NCBI GenBank assembly: GCA_963693085.1
Contig: OY856409.1
Location: forward strand, 664,793,591-664,857,590
Source: Alisma plantago-aquatica
Taxonomy: Eukaryota > Streptophyta > Magnoliopsida > Alismatales > Alismataceae
Direction of reading: 5' to 3'
Length of the DNA stretch: 64,000 bases
Part shown: positions 48,886 to 60,729 of the stretch, piece by piece
Numbering within the stretch: the stretch's first letter is position 1
Layout of the letters: every line of letters starts with the position of its first letter
Program-made: the position numbers and the translations under genes
The notes under the pieces: generated by a model
What the model saw: only the letters and a program-made list of their open reading frames with translations
Database searches by the model: none
Told to the model about the DNA's origin: nothing

Positions 48886-51099
48886 TCAACAGGTTCCTAG
48901 ATCAACAGCCATACCTTGCAACTGTTGAGAAGCAAATGCCGCTTCCTGCTCTTGGACATAGCCCATCTGGAAGACACTGTGAAGGTCATCTCCCCAAAAT
49001 GCCTCCATCTATAAAGCATGTACCAATATTAGATATTTATATCTTGTAAAAAACAGATAGCTGTTTTCCTATGCTCAGTTTTTATGCACAGATTCCTGAA
49101 TAAGTACCAAACATTCACCTGAGAATCGGCTCCAATGCCATCTAGAGATGGGAGTTGCATGCTGGACGTTCGCCCTAGAGTGGCGGCCAAAGGATTTATG
49201 GGGCAATGGCTGTCCATTCCACTGCTCATCATGCTTTGCAGAGAAGGGGCTCCATGTGGAGCTTGCTGTGGGTATGGGAGAGTAGGAGCTTGAACATCTA
49301 CAGGAAACGTGGAATGCGGCAAGGAGCTGTGTGGCTGCTGCATCTGAATTGAAACGCAAGTAATTTTAGCTAATAGCGGTCAGGTTAATTCTCTTCACAC
49401 AGCTTAGAAATGGAATATTCTCACGTACATCTTTGTGGAGGACATTTTCAAGTGAATTACAGCTTGGTAGTGGATTCACGGTGGCCAACTTCATTGACAG
49501 GAACTGCAAGAAAAAGCATACTTAAATATGAGGCAAAATTCAGTAATCCGGACATGGAAGGAAAGTTGACTACAAGCAATGCTTACTTCAACTTGGCGCT
49601 GCAATGACTGCACATAGTTGATGATCTCATCAAGCATGACAGCTTTGCCGGTGACCTGCAGAATTGAGCAACTTAATATCAACTTCTAGAATATTAGGGT
49701 AGTGTATGACTATTTTTTTAAAGAAGTTTATATGATAGTTACCTTGTTACAGCCAGGAACAAGATTTTGAAGGAATTTCATCCTTTCGCTAATTTTTTCT
49801 CTTCTAACCTGAACCAAGGAAAGACCAATTACACAGAAGTCAGTCCGTCTGTGATAAAGGACGACATACCCAAAGCCTGAAAGAATATGGTACTTGGTTA
49901 TTACCCTCTCAGCCAAGCTGTGGCTGTCAGTGGCCTGCCCTCTTCTTGCCCTGACATGGATATAGTCCGGCTTGGGGGGTTCAGGAGGTTTCGCGTTATT
50001 TTCTTTCCCGCGGTTGTTATCACCGCTACTGCCGCTGTCACTCTGCTCCACCTTGGGCTTAACCTCCCCCTTTCTGGCAACGGTTTCTTCGAATGATTTC
50101 GTTTTCTTTGCAGTAGCATCTTCATCATCTTCTGTTACCTGTTGAAGGAAGGCATACTGTAAGCGCGCGGTACATTTGATTGGGTACTTTAAGAGTGTGA
50201 AACCAAAGTCAAATTTCGGAGGAAATGGTGCACAAAAGTACTAAAATTGATGAAAAGTGAGATACCTTGGGGAGATCTTTGGCAATGGGCGTCACTGTTC
50301 CATCTTTTGCTTTGCCTCGGTGAGCAGATTTTCTCTTCCTTGCATTAGGTGTAGCACAGTCTCCACCAGCCACGACCTGGCCAGAGATGGACGATTCCTC
50401 GCGCCCATCATCAGGAGTAGGAGTGGAGGGCCTAGAAAGCATGGGGTTTTCCTGAATAGTCATTTGAGATCCACTTCTGAGAGACTTAGAGCTGGAGGCC
50501 CTGGACAGCCTTCCGGTTTCAGCGCCAGGGAACTGACCCTGACCACCACCAGCAGCAGCGCCGTAGCTTCTGCCACCTAAAGAAGTGAACCTGGCAGCCC
50601 TCTCGGCGAAACCAGGGTCCGTGGGCATCGGCGTCATGTGAGTAGCCGGTGGCAGAGGCATTAGCCCGCCCTGGACGGCAAGGCCAGCAGCTCGAGCCTG
50701 TTGGTACTGCTCCATCATAGAAAGGTTGAGCTTTGGCGGGGAATTGAGCGGGGTGCTATAGCAGGAGTTGTTGGTGCTGGCGTTACCCCAGTGGTGGGAC
50801 TGTGGAGAAATTTCACCGGAATTGCAGATGCTTCCGAGCCGGCCAATGAGCTCGTGGATGACCGCGGTGTCAGCGAGGTGGGTTGGGGTTTGGTTGGACG
50901 GGGAGGAGACGATGGAGCTGTAGGCGGACTCGAATTGGGAGCCCTGCTGGTCCATGGATTGCTGCTGGTGCTGGTCCCAGCCCATGCTGAGGAACCCTGG
51001 ATGTTGTAGCTGGTCGGAAAGCACGGAGTCCATCTCCGACATTACCACTTCTGCCGCCGCGTGCCAGCCGAGGTGGGCACCGAAGATCTCTTTCTCCAT
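48886..51099 (-). CDS. bHLH62-like: bHLH transcription factor, bHLH62/bHLH78-like
   Basis: Seven coding exons, all joined in phase 0 with GT-AG introns of 83-127 bp: 51,099-50,266; 50,138-49,905; 49,808-49,743; 49,655-49,587; 49,503-49,429; 49,343-49,119; 49,008-48,886 (stop TGA). The product is 541 residues, near the usual family length. The N-terminal half has the family blocks [20 protein letters not shown] and [11 protein letters not shown], a Gln-rich part and a basic [14 protein letters not shown] likely nuclear signal. The basic region (residues 334-359) contains [14 protein letters not shown] with His351, Glu355 and Arg359, the H-E-R triad of E-box/G-box binders. The helix-loop-helix follows ([14 protein letters not shown] ... 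[17 protein letters not shown]). The C-terminus has [11 protein letters not shown], as in bHLH62/78. It is expected to bind CACGTG-type DNA as a dimer in the nucleus. Splice sites are predicted by eye. Whether it is the orthologue of bHLH62 or bHLH78 is not decided. Confidence 0.95.
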
Positions 51100-51109
51100 G
51101 GCGCTCGAG

Positions 51110-51660
51110 AGAGGTAGCTAAGGGGCGCCGGAAGCAGGAAGAAGAAAATGGAGCCGTAAATGGCGACAATTTGACACAAAAGGGGAAGCGTGGTATGGAA
51201 TCAAGGAAATGTGCGAAGGAAACGTCGATACAAATGAGGCGTCACCGAGAGTCACAGTAAACCAAGGAGAAAAGTAGGGGTCTTTCTCAAAGATAGAAAC
51301 TAGTCCTTTGTAAGCAGAAAGCTGGCAGAGACTGGAACCGCCGAAAAGGGGAAGAAACGCAAGTTGCCGGACTCCCGCAAGCAGGTGGCAGAATGTAGCA
51401 GCGAGACGCACCCGGTGTCAGCGGACGAAATGCAATGGGGATGATGAATTCGCCGAGGGTTAGCCCCGAGACCCAGATGAGGGAACCCCGGGAGGAGCAC
51501 GAAAAGACATAAAAGGGGGGAAATTTTGGGAGGAGCGGAGGAGGAAGACGAGGTGGGGAAAAGAGTAGGAGGAGTACTGCTGGAAGTGAGGTATGAAAAG
51601 GTAGAAGAGGTGGGCGCTGGTCTCGGGAAGTGAAGGCGAAGGGAAAGGGGGAAGCAAAGG
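51110..51660 (-). promoter_or_regulatory. CT-rich 5' leader of the bHLH gene
   Basis: The minus strand is CT-rich between the TATA-like element and the ATG, as in many plant leaders. It is about 550 nt long and holds short upstream frames (for example 51,500-51,300 and 51,411-51,118), which could lower translation if the leader is not spliced. A leader intron is possible but not assigned. Confidence 0.5.
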
Positions 51661-51673
51661 TTGGAGGGCGTTC

Positions 51674-51682
51674 TTATATTAA
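51674..51682 (-). promoter_or_regulatory. TATA-like element of the bHLH gene
   Basis: Minus strand TTAATATAAGAA within TATTAATATAAG, about 575 nt before the start codon and just upstream of the CT-rich leader. Confidence 0.5.
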
Positions 51683-51699
51683 TAGGGAAAGGGATTGCC

Positions 51700-53925
51700 T
51701 AGTGTGACGAACAGGAGGGAGACCAGTCCTCTCGGCCTCCCGCGGCCTCGTCCGTGATGAACGGTGAGGACGACGGGCCTTGGACGATAAAACAAGCCAG
51801 AGGAGATATGAGAGGTGAGGTGAGGGAGGGAAATTTAGATAATTTTTTTATAAAAGAAGCCGTACTTGGTCACTGTAATCAAGGCATTCGGGTGGATTTT
51901 AGGGATTTTATTGCTTGCCGAGTAGAGTAAAGAGTCATTATGACTTTAAGGCTTTAACGCTTTCACATCAATCGGTTTTTAATCAACTAATCCCCGGTCT
52001 GCACTCTGCACTGGCACAGCTACAGCTGTTCACGCGGACTGGAATCAGAGGGAAGGGACGTAAAAATATTTTCTTTTTGCAGGGGAGAAGCAAGGGACGT
52101 AAAAAAATTTTCTTTTTGCAGGGGAGAAGCAAATATGTACGCCATGCGCATTAATTTAGAATCTGATACAACCGCCCAGAATAAACATGGAATCTATCTG
52201 ACAATCAAGCTTGATGAGCAACTTATGCAATGCTTACATGTCAACCAATTTATCATAAACCTATACGTAATTTGACTTGGCGCCTTCTAGTCACTCATAG
52301 TAGAAATTACATAAATCTTGATTTACCTATTTACCTGTAAGATCAGTTTAGCGATTCATAATTGTATAATGGGTAGAACAACATCATTAGACAAGTTCAT
52401 TTTTTTGTAAGATCAATTTCTTCAAGGAAACTTAAGGTATGAAAACCCAATAATTATATAAAACCGAGATCCAACAACCACTTTTACAATTGACTTCCAA
52501 CTCACATCCCTCTCACCTTTGATTCCGATGACGTGATTAGTAGGTGTGATTAAAAAGGGTCTACGAAACGGAAGGGAGGGTTAGCGGAGGTGCCAAACAA
52601 GACTAAAAACAGCAAGACAGTGTGTAACCCCCCGTTTGAAGCTTATTAAAAACTAATCATGGTCTTTGATTCTGAAAGAGCCCGGAGTCGATTTTCTAAT
52701 ATGCAGTAGGGCCGGCCGGGGTTGGTTTCTGTGGATGCTCACATGTCAAGACCATTAAATTACAAGATATGCTAAAGCAAGCATGCAGCAGGGCTATAAC
52801 AAGAGTGGGCTTCCACCAAGTCACCGTTCCTTCCCCTTCTTTCTTTCTATTGTTCACCTTCCCGTACAAGACCCCCTAATATCCCTAATTTTGTAATCAC
52901 GAAAACTGTTATCATGACGATTTGTTTACTTCCACATGCAATGATTGGAATCAAAATGAGAGAGAGGGAGGAAGAGGGGAGGTGGGTTTTTTTTATTATT
53001 TAAGATGGGTTGGTAGGTCAGTAGCAATGTAAGAAAGGGGTTAAAAAGTCAAATGTAAATTGGCTAGTTATTTTGTTGGATCTTCACCTTACACCTCGTT
53101 GTGTGTGGTTTGCAGTCCCTTCTCGGCGCACACATAGTGCAAGTGGGGATTAGTTTAAGTTGTGGATTAGGAACCTATCCTTTGCCCAGTACCCTTTTCC
53201 CAATGCCAATTATAATCATTGGGTTAGTATTAGGGAATTCTTTGTCATTTCTCCCAAGGCTATGAGCTGCTTTTTAAAGGGGAGAAAGGAGGGATCGAAG
53301 GTTTTGAGATCAGTAGGTAAAAGGGGCAGACATGGAATGGTAATAAAGTAACTAATCACATTCACAGTCTCTTGGAGTGGGGTTGTTGGGAGACCAAAGT
53401 CATCATGTTCTTTACCTTCTTCCAATTCATTTCTTTTTTACTTTATCCCGTACAAACGGCTCGCTGTCGATTCACCACACGAATACTGCTCATGTTCCTC
53501 TGTAGCTTCACACGTGTGAGATATCGAATGGCATTGCAGACTCTAATTGTGGTAAGGGAAATTATGCTTGTGTGAGTGGAGGACAGTGTAATAGCCTTTT
53601 GTGGGGAGTGTAGTTGCTTTTGGCAGCTGAAATGTTCCTGTCAGCTCAGCTACTTCACCCCGGACTCCAGTGAGCCGGGCGGCTCCGTGTGTTGTGTAGT
53701 AATTACCGGGTGCTCTCAGTTTAAGGCCCTGTTTGGTTGGATGACAAATAAGTTCATGACAAACCAACTCATGGAATTAAGCGTCATACTCGAATTTGGT
53801 CCAAATGCCTTCTGCCGAACAAACCATCAAACAATATACGGCTGATCTCTCAAGTCTCAAATAGCATGCCTCAAAGGTGGTTTACATGCAAATTTTGTAA
53901 ACAAAAATTGGGTTGGTTTGTATAT
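51700..53925. other. Intergenic sequence upstream of the bHLH gene
   Basis: No gene recognised. Contains the 39-bp tandem duplication at 52,055 and a 12-bp palindrome with a central G-box (TCACACGTGTGA, 53,508-53,519). At 53,725-53,745 GGCCCTGTTTGGTTGG resembles a hAT-MITE end, but the other end is not convincing. Confidence 0.5.
52055..52132. repeat. 39-bp tandem duplication
   Basis: Two copies of a unit beginning GGGACGTAAAAA and ending GGGGAGAAGCAA, one substitution apart. Confidence 0.93.
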
Positions 53926-53929
53926 TTAT

Positions 53930-54910
53930 TGAGTCGGGATCTTTGGTTGCAAGAAACTCCACTTTAATAAAAGGTCTCGGTGGCCTTTAAACAAAAACCA
54001 GTTCAGTTCAACCTTTGTCATGAATATCAAATCTTTATTGTCAAAGAGTCCAATGCATACCTTCTTACAGAATCTATCACCATTGTTAACCTTGTTCATT
54101 ATCGCCATAATCATCATCTAAGTCACAATCCGAACCATGTTGAGGTCGGCTACATGGACCATATTTTTTCTATTCATCTCTGGTATGTGACATATTTTGA
54201 TCAAGTTGTAAAGATTTAATATATCTTCCTATAAGTTTTTTCTAAGCTAATTTAGGCAAGAATATGATTCTTTTAAGTGTGCTTGACTCAATATCATTGC
54301 TTCATTGGTCGGCGGTCTATGTTGTACATATCCACACCATCTCAGGCGCTAACACAATCATTTCTCAAACGATTTTCCTTGTCTTCCAACAAATGTATCT
54401 TTGTATATGCATTTCAGCTACATTCATTTTGTTGAGACCTTATTTCTTCACAGTCCAAAATTACTTCCATGTAGCATGTCTGGTCGTATAGTTGTTCTGT
54501 AAAACTTACTTTCCGATTTGAGAGGGATCTTGAAGTCACATATTACTCCATGTGCATTCCTTTATTTCAACCATCTCATGCGATAGTGAAAAACATCATA
54601 GTGGACATCGCCATCCGCTTAAATAATAGAACCCAAGTAACAGAGATCGTCACATTTTGATAAATCTACATCATCTAACTTGGCCCCACCATTCATAACT
54701 CTAGATTCATTGAAGACTCTGCATATACTCAATTTTGCTTCTGCTAATCTTAAATCCATTAGATTGAAACACATTTATTTAAACCTCAACTTTATCATTT
54801 AATCTTTCTTTGTTTCATTAATCATCACAATATCATTAGTAAATAACATGCACCTAGGGATATGTAACATCATACGATTTGAGAACTCAGGGTAAATGAT
54901 CTTAAAAGGA
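53930..54910 (-). pseudogene. L1-type LINE reverse transcriptase remnant (3' end)
   Basis: Read on the minus strand from about 54,870, the sequence gives LHIPRCMLFTNDIVMINETK, in which the FADD active-site box reads FTND. It continues with SRVMNGGAKLDDVDLSKCDD, CYLGSII, ADGDVHYDVFHYRMRW, KFYRTTIRPDMLHGS, NKMNVAEMHIQRYICWKTRK and RLRWCGYVQ, the conserved tail order of plant L1-type ORF2. Stops and frame changes separate the blocks. The 3' part at 54,141-54,158 has GAGGTCGGCTACATGGA, a word typical of the 3' end of this LINE group. The 5' part of ORF2 (endonuclease and most of reverse transcriptase) is missing, the usual 5' truncation. I cannot fix the 3' end or target duplication. Confidence 0.88.
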
Positions 54911-57247
54911 ATGATTGGACTACCCTCATCACCAAGGTGCACCTCCTTTTTAGGTCATATCAATAACTACTCTATGGTTGAGCAACTCGACCCATAGTAG
55001 TACTAGGTGTTGGGAAATCAGGACGATAAACAAGCCAGTAAAATTAAAAAAATTAATGCATGGTTCCCTAATTAGTAAGATCACGTCAACAATAATGTAT
55101 CCAACAAGGAAGGTAGAAGAGATATACTTGTTCCTGGAGTAAATCCAGTGACAATTCTTATTGTAGTAGTGTGCATCTTTCTTCAAGTTGTACTTGGACA
55201 ATGTCAGCAACGACCTCCTAATTGATCATCATAGATAGCATCGACGCCATCCTCCTAGCGGCAGGCAACGACCTCCTCGCCTCTATAGTAGTCCACACAA
55301 ACTATTGGAAACTCCACGTTGCACTACTAGAGCAAATAGAAAGGAGTTGTCCTTTAGAACGTCAACATGTTAGGGTTGGTTAATCTCTCTCCCACAATTT
55401 TCTCTCCCTTGTTATCCCTCCATTTAAGGGTGGGACTTACCCTGACTATCTATTGGTTACCACAACTAAAGAGGACAACAATTGTCAAAGCTTGTTATTG
55501 TGTCTGGGAAGCCCCCAACACCCTTCTATTTATAGGATGATCAGAGTCAGGGTTTCCAGTCCATCTGGAAGTCAAAGAGATGGAATTTCATTATAACATA
55601 CTAGATCTTAGACCCTACCCTATAACTTTAACCTTTTGGACTTAACTGAACAAGGTTAGAGTAAAAGATGCATAGTATAACCCTTATAAACTAAGGCATG
55701 AACCTAATGTAACACATTAATCTTTGTCTAATAACGGACACATAAAAGTAATGATGAATTGCATAAAATTTCATGCAAATAATCTTACATAATTCCTTTG
55801 GTGATAATATGAAAGTATGAAGCATAATTGGATGAATAATGGTAATAATAATAATAACGAGCCACAAATATTAATTTTGACATAACTCATTAAAAGAAAT
55901 CTCAATAGTTGAATATAAGTTAAAAATTGTGTTCCTTGGGTCCCAATTGCATTGGTAGTCAAGTTTCACATTTTTCACATTATAATAATTAGTTCAATTC
56001 ATTTTAGATAGAGAAGATATATGTTTTCCCCAAAGTATAAAATAAAATAATAAATAATTCTAAAAGAGAAAAATAATCTTGGATTCATAATCTACATAAT
56101 AAATACATCCTTTGAGTGAATTTTCATCCAATTTGGAAGATGTTTGATTAAAAGGTGAATTCAGGAGAGAGAAAGTGTGTAGAACCTTCAAATAATTAAT
56201 TAAATAACAAACAACTTCAAAAAATAAATTAATGGCAAATTTGTGTTCAACACACTTAATATGACTTATAGTTGAAGTTTCATTAATTTTGGATAATTCT
56301 AGACATCTCTAATGCATTAGGAAAGAAAAAACAATGTGATTTACTTCAAAAGAATTAAATAAAATAACAAAAGTCTCCAAAATGAGAAATTAATATCAAA
56401 ATTAGATTTTACATGTCCTAGTTAGATTAGGTATCAACTTTTATTTAATTTGGACCTTGTTTGTACATTTAATTGAAGAGAGAGAAAAAGGAAAATAATT
56501 TAATCAACACTTCACAAAATTCAGATTAGGAAACACCGACCCGCATAAACAGTAACCGCAGACCAAGGTCCGGTATTTTAGACATAAATTCCTCATTTCT
56601 TAATAAAATTTCACGAAATAACATGTGTTTGATTGAAAATTTAATTCAACATCTATCCATACCATATTTGTAGCTTAATGTGGAGAATTCGAGAAACGCC
56701 TAAACTTTTTCTTCAAGTCTTCTAAAACAACTTCTCACGCACCCCCACTTATAAATACCTCTACCTCAGTCTTCCTCGATTGTTTTGTGAACCTCCTCTC
56801 ATCCCAATTTCATCATTTCTTGAGTGTGTGGCTTCTGGTGGTCGTGCTTTAATTTCTCCTTGTATAATCATTTCACCCAAAAGCTGAACGTGGTTCTTAG
56901 TTTGAGTTTGCAGCACCACTCCCCGACATCATGTTTATTTTCGGGGCGTAATTGGACCTCATGTCAATAACTCTGACATTTATTCTTCATGATCGATTAG
57001 TTAGTTTCACGAATGAATGACGAACGAAGTTTTTCTCCAAACTCTTGCGTACATTTCTCCTTGCCCATCTGACCTCTCTTCCTCTCTCGCCAATTCCCTA
57101 CTGATATGACATTTTCTAATTTTGCGATTGGTTCATCTTGCAACATTCATATTTTTTAATCTAATGGTCTAAAAATTATAAATAAATATATTTTGGAATT
57201 AGAAAAATATTATTTATCTAATAAAAATACTTTTAGAGTCTGATTTC
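54911..57247. other. AT-rich intergenic sequence
   Basis: No coding domain seen. Contains an (AAT)n run at about 55,841-55,856. At 56,749-56,759 CTTATAAATACC, followed about 30 bp later by C/T-rich leader-like sequence, looks like a core promoter, perhaps of an old LTR, but nothing coding follows before the CACTA element. Confidence 0.5.
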
Positions 57248-57286
57248 AATCACTAGTACAGAAATGGGTTATAACGTCCCTACATG

Positions 57287-57540
57287 TAGGGTCGGTTTTT
57301 CCAAATAACCGACCTTAGATGTCTAAAAAACGCAGACACCACTTAAGACCTCTTGGGTCAATTTTCTTAAAAAAACCGACCTTGTAGTGTATCTCTATAG
57401 GGTCGGTTTTCCAAATAACCGACCGTATATGTCTATAAAAACGCGGGCACCACTTAAGACCTCTTGGGTCGCTTTTCTTAAAATAACCGACCTTGTAGTG
57501 TATCTCTATAGGGTCGGTTTTTATAAAATAAGCGACCTTA
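57287..57540. repeat. 111-bp tandem repeat at the CACTA terminus
   Basis: Two full units and a part, marked by ACTTAAGACCTCTTGGGTC at 57,341 and 57,452. Each unit contains two GGTCGGTT...AACCGACC inverted pairs. Confidence 0.88.
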
Positions 57541-57604
57541 TAGACAATTGGTTTTAGAAATTCATTTACAAGTTTCCCGCGGAAAAAATTTGCTTGATTT
57601 TGGT

Positions 57605-58430
57605 TTCGCGCCTCGATCTATAGGGTCGGTTTTTCCTTATAACCGACCCTAAAGGGCTCCTAGGTCGACAAATTCGTCGACCGAATAAGAGCTGGATTTC
57701 ACGTATACGAGCACCTTTATGGTCGATTTTTTCCTTATAACCGACCCTAACGTCCTCTTCGGTTCAGCACCTCTAAGGTCGGTTTTTCCTTTAAAACCAA
57801 CCCTAAAGGCTCCTCGGTCGACAAATTTGTCGACCGATAACAATTCTGGATCCAGTTTACTTCACGCATGTATAAGCACCTCTAACGTCGGATTTGTACT
57901 TATAACCGACCTTAGAGCTTTTCTCGGTCGACAAATTCGACGACCGATAAGGAGTCAGATTTCAAGTGTATAAGCAACTTTTAGGGTCGGTTTTTTGCTT
58001 ATAACCGACCTTAGAAGTCCAATTCGGTCGACAATATTGTCGACCGAATTGGACTTCTAAGGTCGGTTATAAGCAAAAAACCGACCCTAAAGGTACTTAT
58101 ACGAACGAAATCTGGCTGTTTCTCGGTCGACGAATTTTTCGACCGAGATAGAGCCAGATTCATTCGTATAAGCTCCTGTAGCGTCGATTTTTCTTAAAAT
58201 AACCGACCCTAGAGGGATTTTCGGTCGACAATATTGTCGACCGAGATAAACTTAGGATCCAATTTAGTATTTCACACATGAATAAGTACCTCTAGGGTCA
58301 GTTTTAAGGAAAAAACCGACCCTATAGGTACTTACACGAAGGAAATCTGGCTCTTTGTCGGTCGAGGAATTATTCGACCGAGACAACATCGGTCGACAAA
58401 TTGTTCGACCGAGGCCAACCCTGTAAACCT
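57605..58430. repeat. Subterminal palindrome array, left block
   Basis: Two kinds of palindrome alternate: GTCGACAAATTTGTCGAC (or with AATATT centre) and AGGGTCGGTT...AACCGACCCT with a 5-10 bp spacer. The first type starts near 57,662, 57,815, 57,925, 58,025, 58,122, 58,221, 58,360 and 58,390; most spacings are close to 100 bp. Such motifs near CACTA ends are known as transposase-binding subterminal repeats in En/Spm; binding here is inferred. Confidence 0.9.
57980..58091. repeat. 112-bp perfect palindrome
   Basis: Arms 57,980-58,035 and 58,036-58,091 are exact reverse complements with no loop, centred on GACAATATTGTC. With a few mismatches the symmetry extends to about 57,965 and 58,106. 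Confidence 0.96.
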
Positions 58431-58437
58431 CCATTTT

Positions 58438-58762
58438 CTAGTTCGATCGACCGTTGGCCGACCGGGAGACTACCGTTGCGGGCGTCAGTCGACAAATTGT
58501 CAACCGAATTGGCTAGAAAATCGACCGTCATAACGGCTATAAAATCGACCGTCGTAACGGCTAGTTCGATCGACCGTTGGCTGACCGGGAGACGACCGTT
58601 GCGGGCGTCGGTCGACAAATTGTCGACTGAAATGGCTAGAAAATTGACCGTCGTAACAGATAGAAAATCGACCGTCGTAACGGCTAGTTCGATCGACCGT
58701 TGGCCGACCGGGAGACGACCGTTGCGGGTGTCGGTCGACAATTTGTTGACCGAAATGGGCTC
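58438..58762. repeat. 123-bp tandem repeat, about 2.6 copies
   Basis: Units start at GTTCGATCGACCGTTGG at 58,441, 58,564 and 58,687. Because 123 is 41 codons, frames stay open on both strands (58,401-58,775 plus, 58,804-58,370 minus). Each unit includes a GTCGACAA palindrome and two CGACCGTCGTAACGG words. Confidence 0.92.
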
Positions 58763-58768
58763 TGTTTT

Positions 58769-58780
58769 GCTATAAATAGC
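58769..58780 (+). promoter_or_regulatory. TATA box of the PF20167-type gene
   Basis: GCTATAAATAGC, followed 25-35 bp later by a C/T-rich leader and an ATG at 58,914 in good plant context (AACAAGATGGCT). Confidence 0.75.
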
Positions 58781-58913
58781 ACCCAAAACGATCCATTTCT
58801 TCACACCTTCACATTCTCACTTCTCTAGCTCCTCTCTAGTGTATTCTTGTGAAAATCTTTAGCTTCTCTACATCCAAGTCGTGCTTGCTACTTCTCCATT
58901 TCAAAGAAACAAG

Positions 58914-60270
58914 ATGGCTTCCTCATCAACGCGTGGAAAGAAGCAAGTTGCAGCCAGGAAAGGAAGGACGGTCTCTCCAGCGCTGCCGATCATCAATGAC
59001 GTCCCCTTCAACGACACAGCTACATGCGACCGCTACCTCAAGCTCTCCTCAAAAACTCCTCTTCCACGACGGCCAGTCGACGTCATGGACTTTCACAGCA
59101 TTGTCGATTTGGAGGAACTCTTTAAGGTGCAACATTTGACTGATTTTCTGATCCCCTCCTTCCATTCCTACTCCTCTAAAGTAGTTAATGAATTCTATGC
59201 CAATTTAACCCCACATCCTGACCATGATTCCTTCTCCTCTATGGATGGTGGGTATGGATTCCATTTTACTGAGGAGGGTATTCTTGATATGCTTGACATA
59301 GACATAGAAGAATATAAAGATTTTGTTGATCTCATCACAGGAAATCCACTCAAAAAACTCTCCCAAGATGACACTACAACTAGCCTTAGTGATGTCAAAA
59401 AAGCCATCTTTCAATCAAATACGACTTGCCATGAAGATAGGGGTACCTATTATGCCATAATTTAAAACCTGAAGCTAGGATCATAAATCTCGTTGTTGCC
59501 ACCAATATCCATCCTAGAGCAAACAAATCTGAAGTACCCACCTTTCGTATGTGCCTTATCTATGCCATTCTCAAAGGTATTCCCATAAACTTTATTTGTA
59601 TCATCATGCTTGAGTTTTCTGGCAATCCACCTTATGCTGACTTTGTATGCCAAATCACTCAACATTTTCTTAAGAAGAATATTGAGGATGACTTAGGTTA
59701 CACATGGGATAGAAAACCCCAAAAATAAGTAAAAATATGGTGGAAAAGATGGGAATCGACTTTGGCCACAAAAGGGCTAGGACTGAAGGGGAGACATCCA
59801 CCCAAGACATACCTCCACCACCTCCTCCTACCAACCTACCCCATGATCCTATTACAAACACCTTGACATACATTGTTGGATCCCAATATCACCTAAGTAG
59901 GCAATTGGATTATAATCACCATGGCATGACTTATTTAAACCAAAGGATGCAAGCTCTCTCTCCTAACCAACCTGATGAATATCCCTATTCCCTTAATCCT
60001 GGCATGATAAATCCATACAATCCTTCCTACAACTACTATCAAATTCCACCTCCACCATCTCCTGATCTCACACATACTCAGTTTTCCCCAATTCAACTTC
60101 AAGACATTGATGTCCACTTTCGCTTTGATCGTGTTCCCACCTTCTTGGAGGCTTATGCCTTAACCAAGACAGGTGCCTTGGAGTGGCAGACACTGGTCAA
60201 ATATTATGGAGCTGAGCCCTTTCTTGGAAAAGACCCAGACATTGATGTAATCCTTCGGTCTTTTCAGTGA
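58914..60270 (+). pseudogene. Broken gene with putative plant transposon protein domain (PF20167-like)
   Basis: The frame from ATG 58,914 encodes a basic N-terminus (RGKKQVAARKGR) and then VVNEFYANLTPHPDHDS, GYGFHFTEEGILDMLDI and LSDVKKAIFQ up to a stop at 59,463. A one-base frame change near 59,450 restores the continuation LKPEARIINLVVATNIHPRA, SEVPTFRMCLIYAILKGIPI and TQHFLKKNIEDDLGYTW to a stop near 59,728. A second change leads into 59,737-60,270, MVEKMGIDFGHKRARTEGE then a Pro/Tyr/Asn-rich tail. The domain order fits plant proteins annotated as putative plant transposon protein; its biochemical role is unknown. It lies inside the CACTA element between two palindrome blocks and has its own promoter. 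It could be a cargo gene or an element-encoded accessory protein. The two frame changes suggest it is dead, unless introns remove them. Confidence 0.75.
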
Positions 60271-60729
60271 GATTATGAGATATCTTTGTAATGATTGTAA
60301 TGGATATCTTTTTATAAAGCAAGTATGTCATGCTTCATCTTATAAAGTGTATGGGCATTAAATTGTTATGAATAAAAGTAATTTCCATGGCTTCATTTGG
60401 ACATATACATGTTATATAAGAATATTGTTATTTCAAATGATTGAAAAATAAATTATGGCTAAACATGACAAAGCATCACTTGGTTTTAAAATTAAATATC
60501 TCTTTAAGGGAGAGCATAGCATAAAATTAATAGGGAGAACTAAAGAGTCATACAAAATGATTATATTGGATATCATTTAAATTTTGTTCAAGTACTTAGA
60601 TATCATGTAAATCAAGCGTTAGATCTTACCTAGACATTTACAACAGTTAGATAGGTCATCCCCTACAATAGTGTCACAATCGCACACTCATACACACACT
60701 TGGTACATAATTTAAAACATTGAAACAGG

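Noticed and set aside
53716..53840. Possible hAT-type MITE starting GGCCCTGTTTGGTTGG
   Set aside because: The right end does not form a good inverted repeat and no 8-bp duplication was found.
58370..58804. 144-codon minus-strand frame
   Set aside because: Product of the 123-bp tandem repeat, whose length is a multiple of three.
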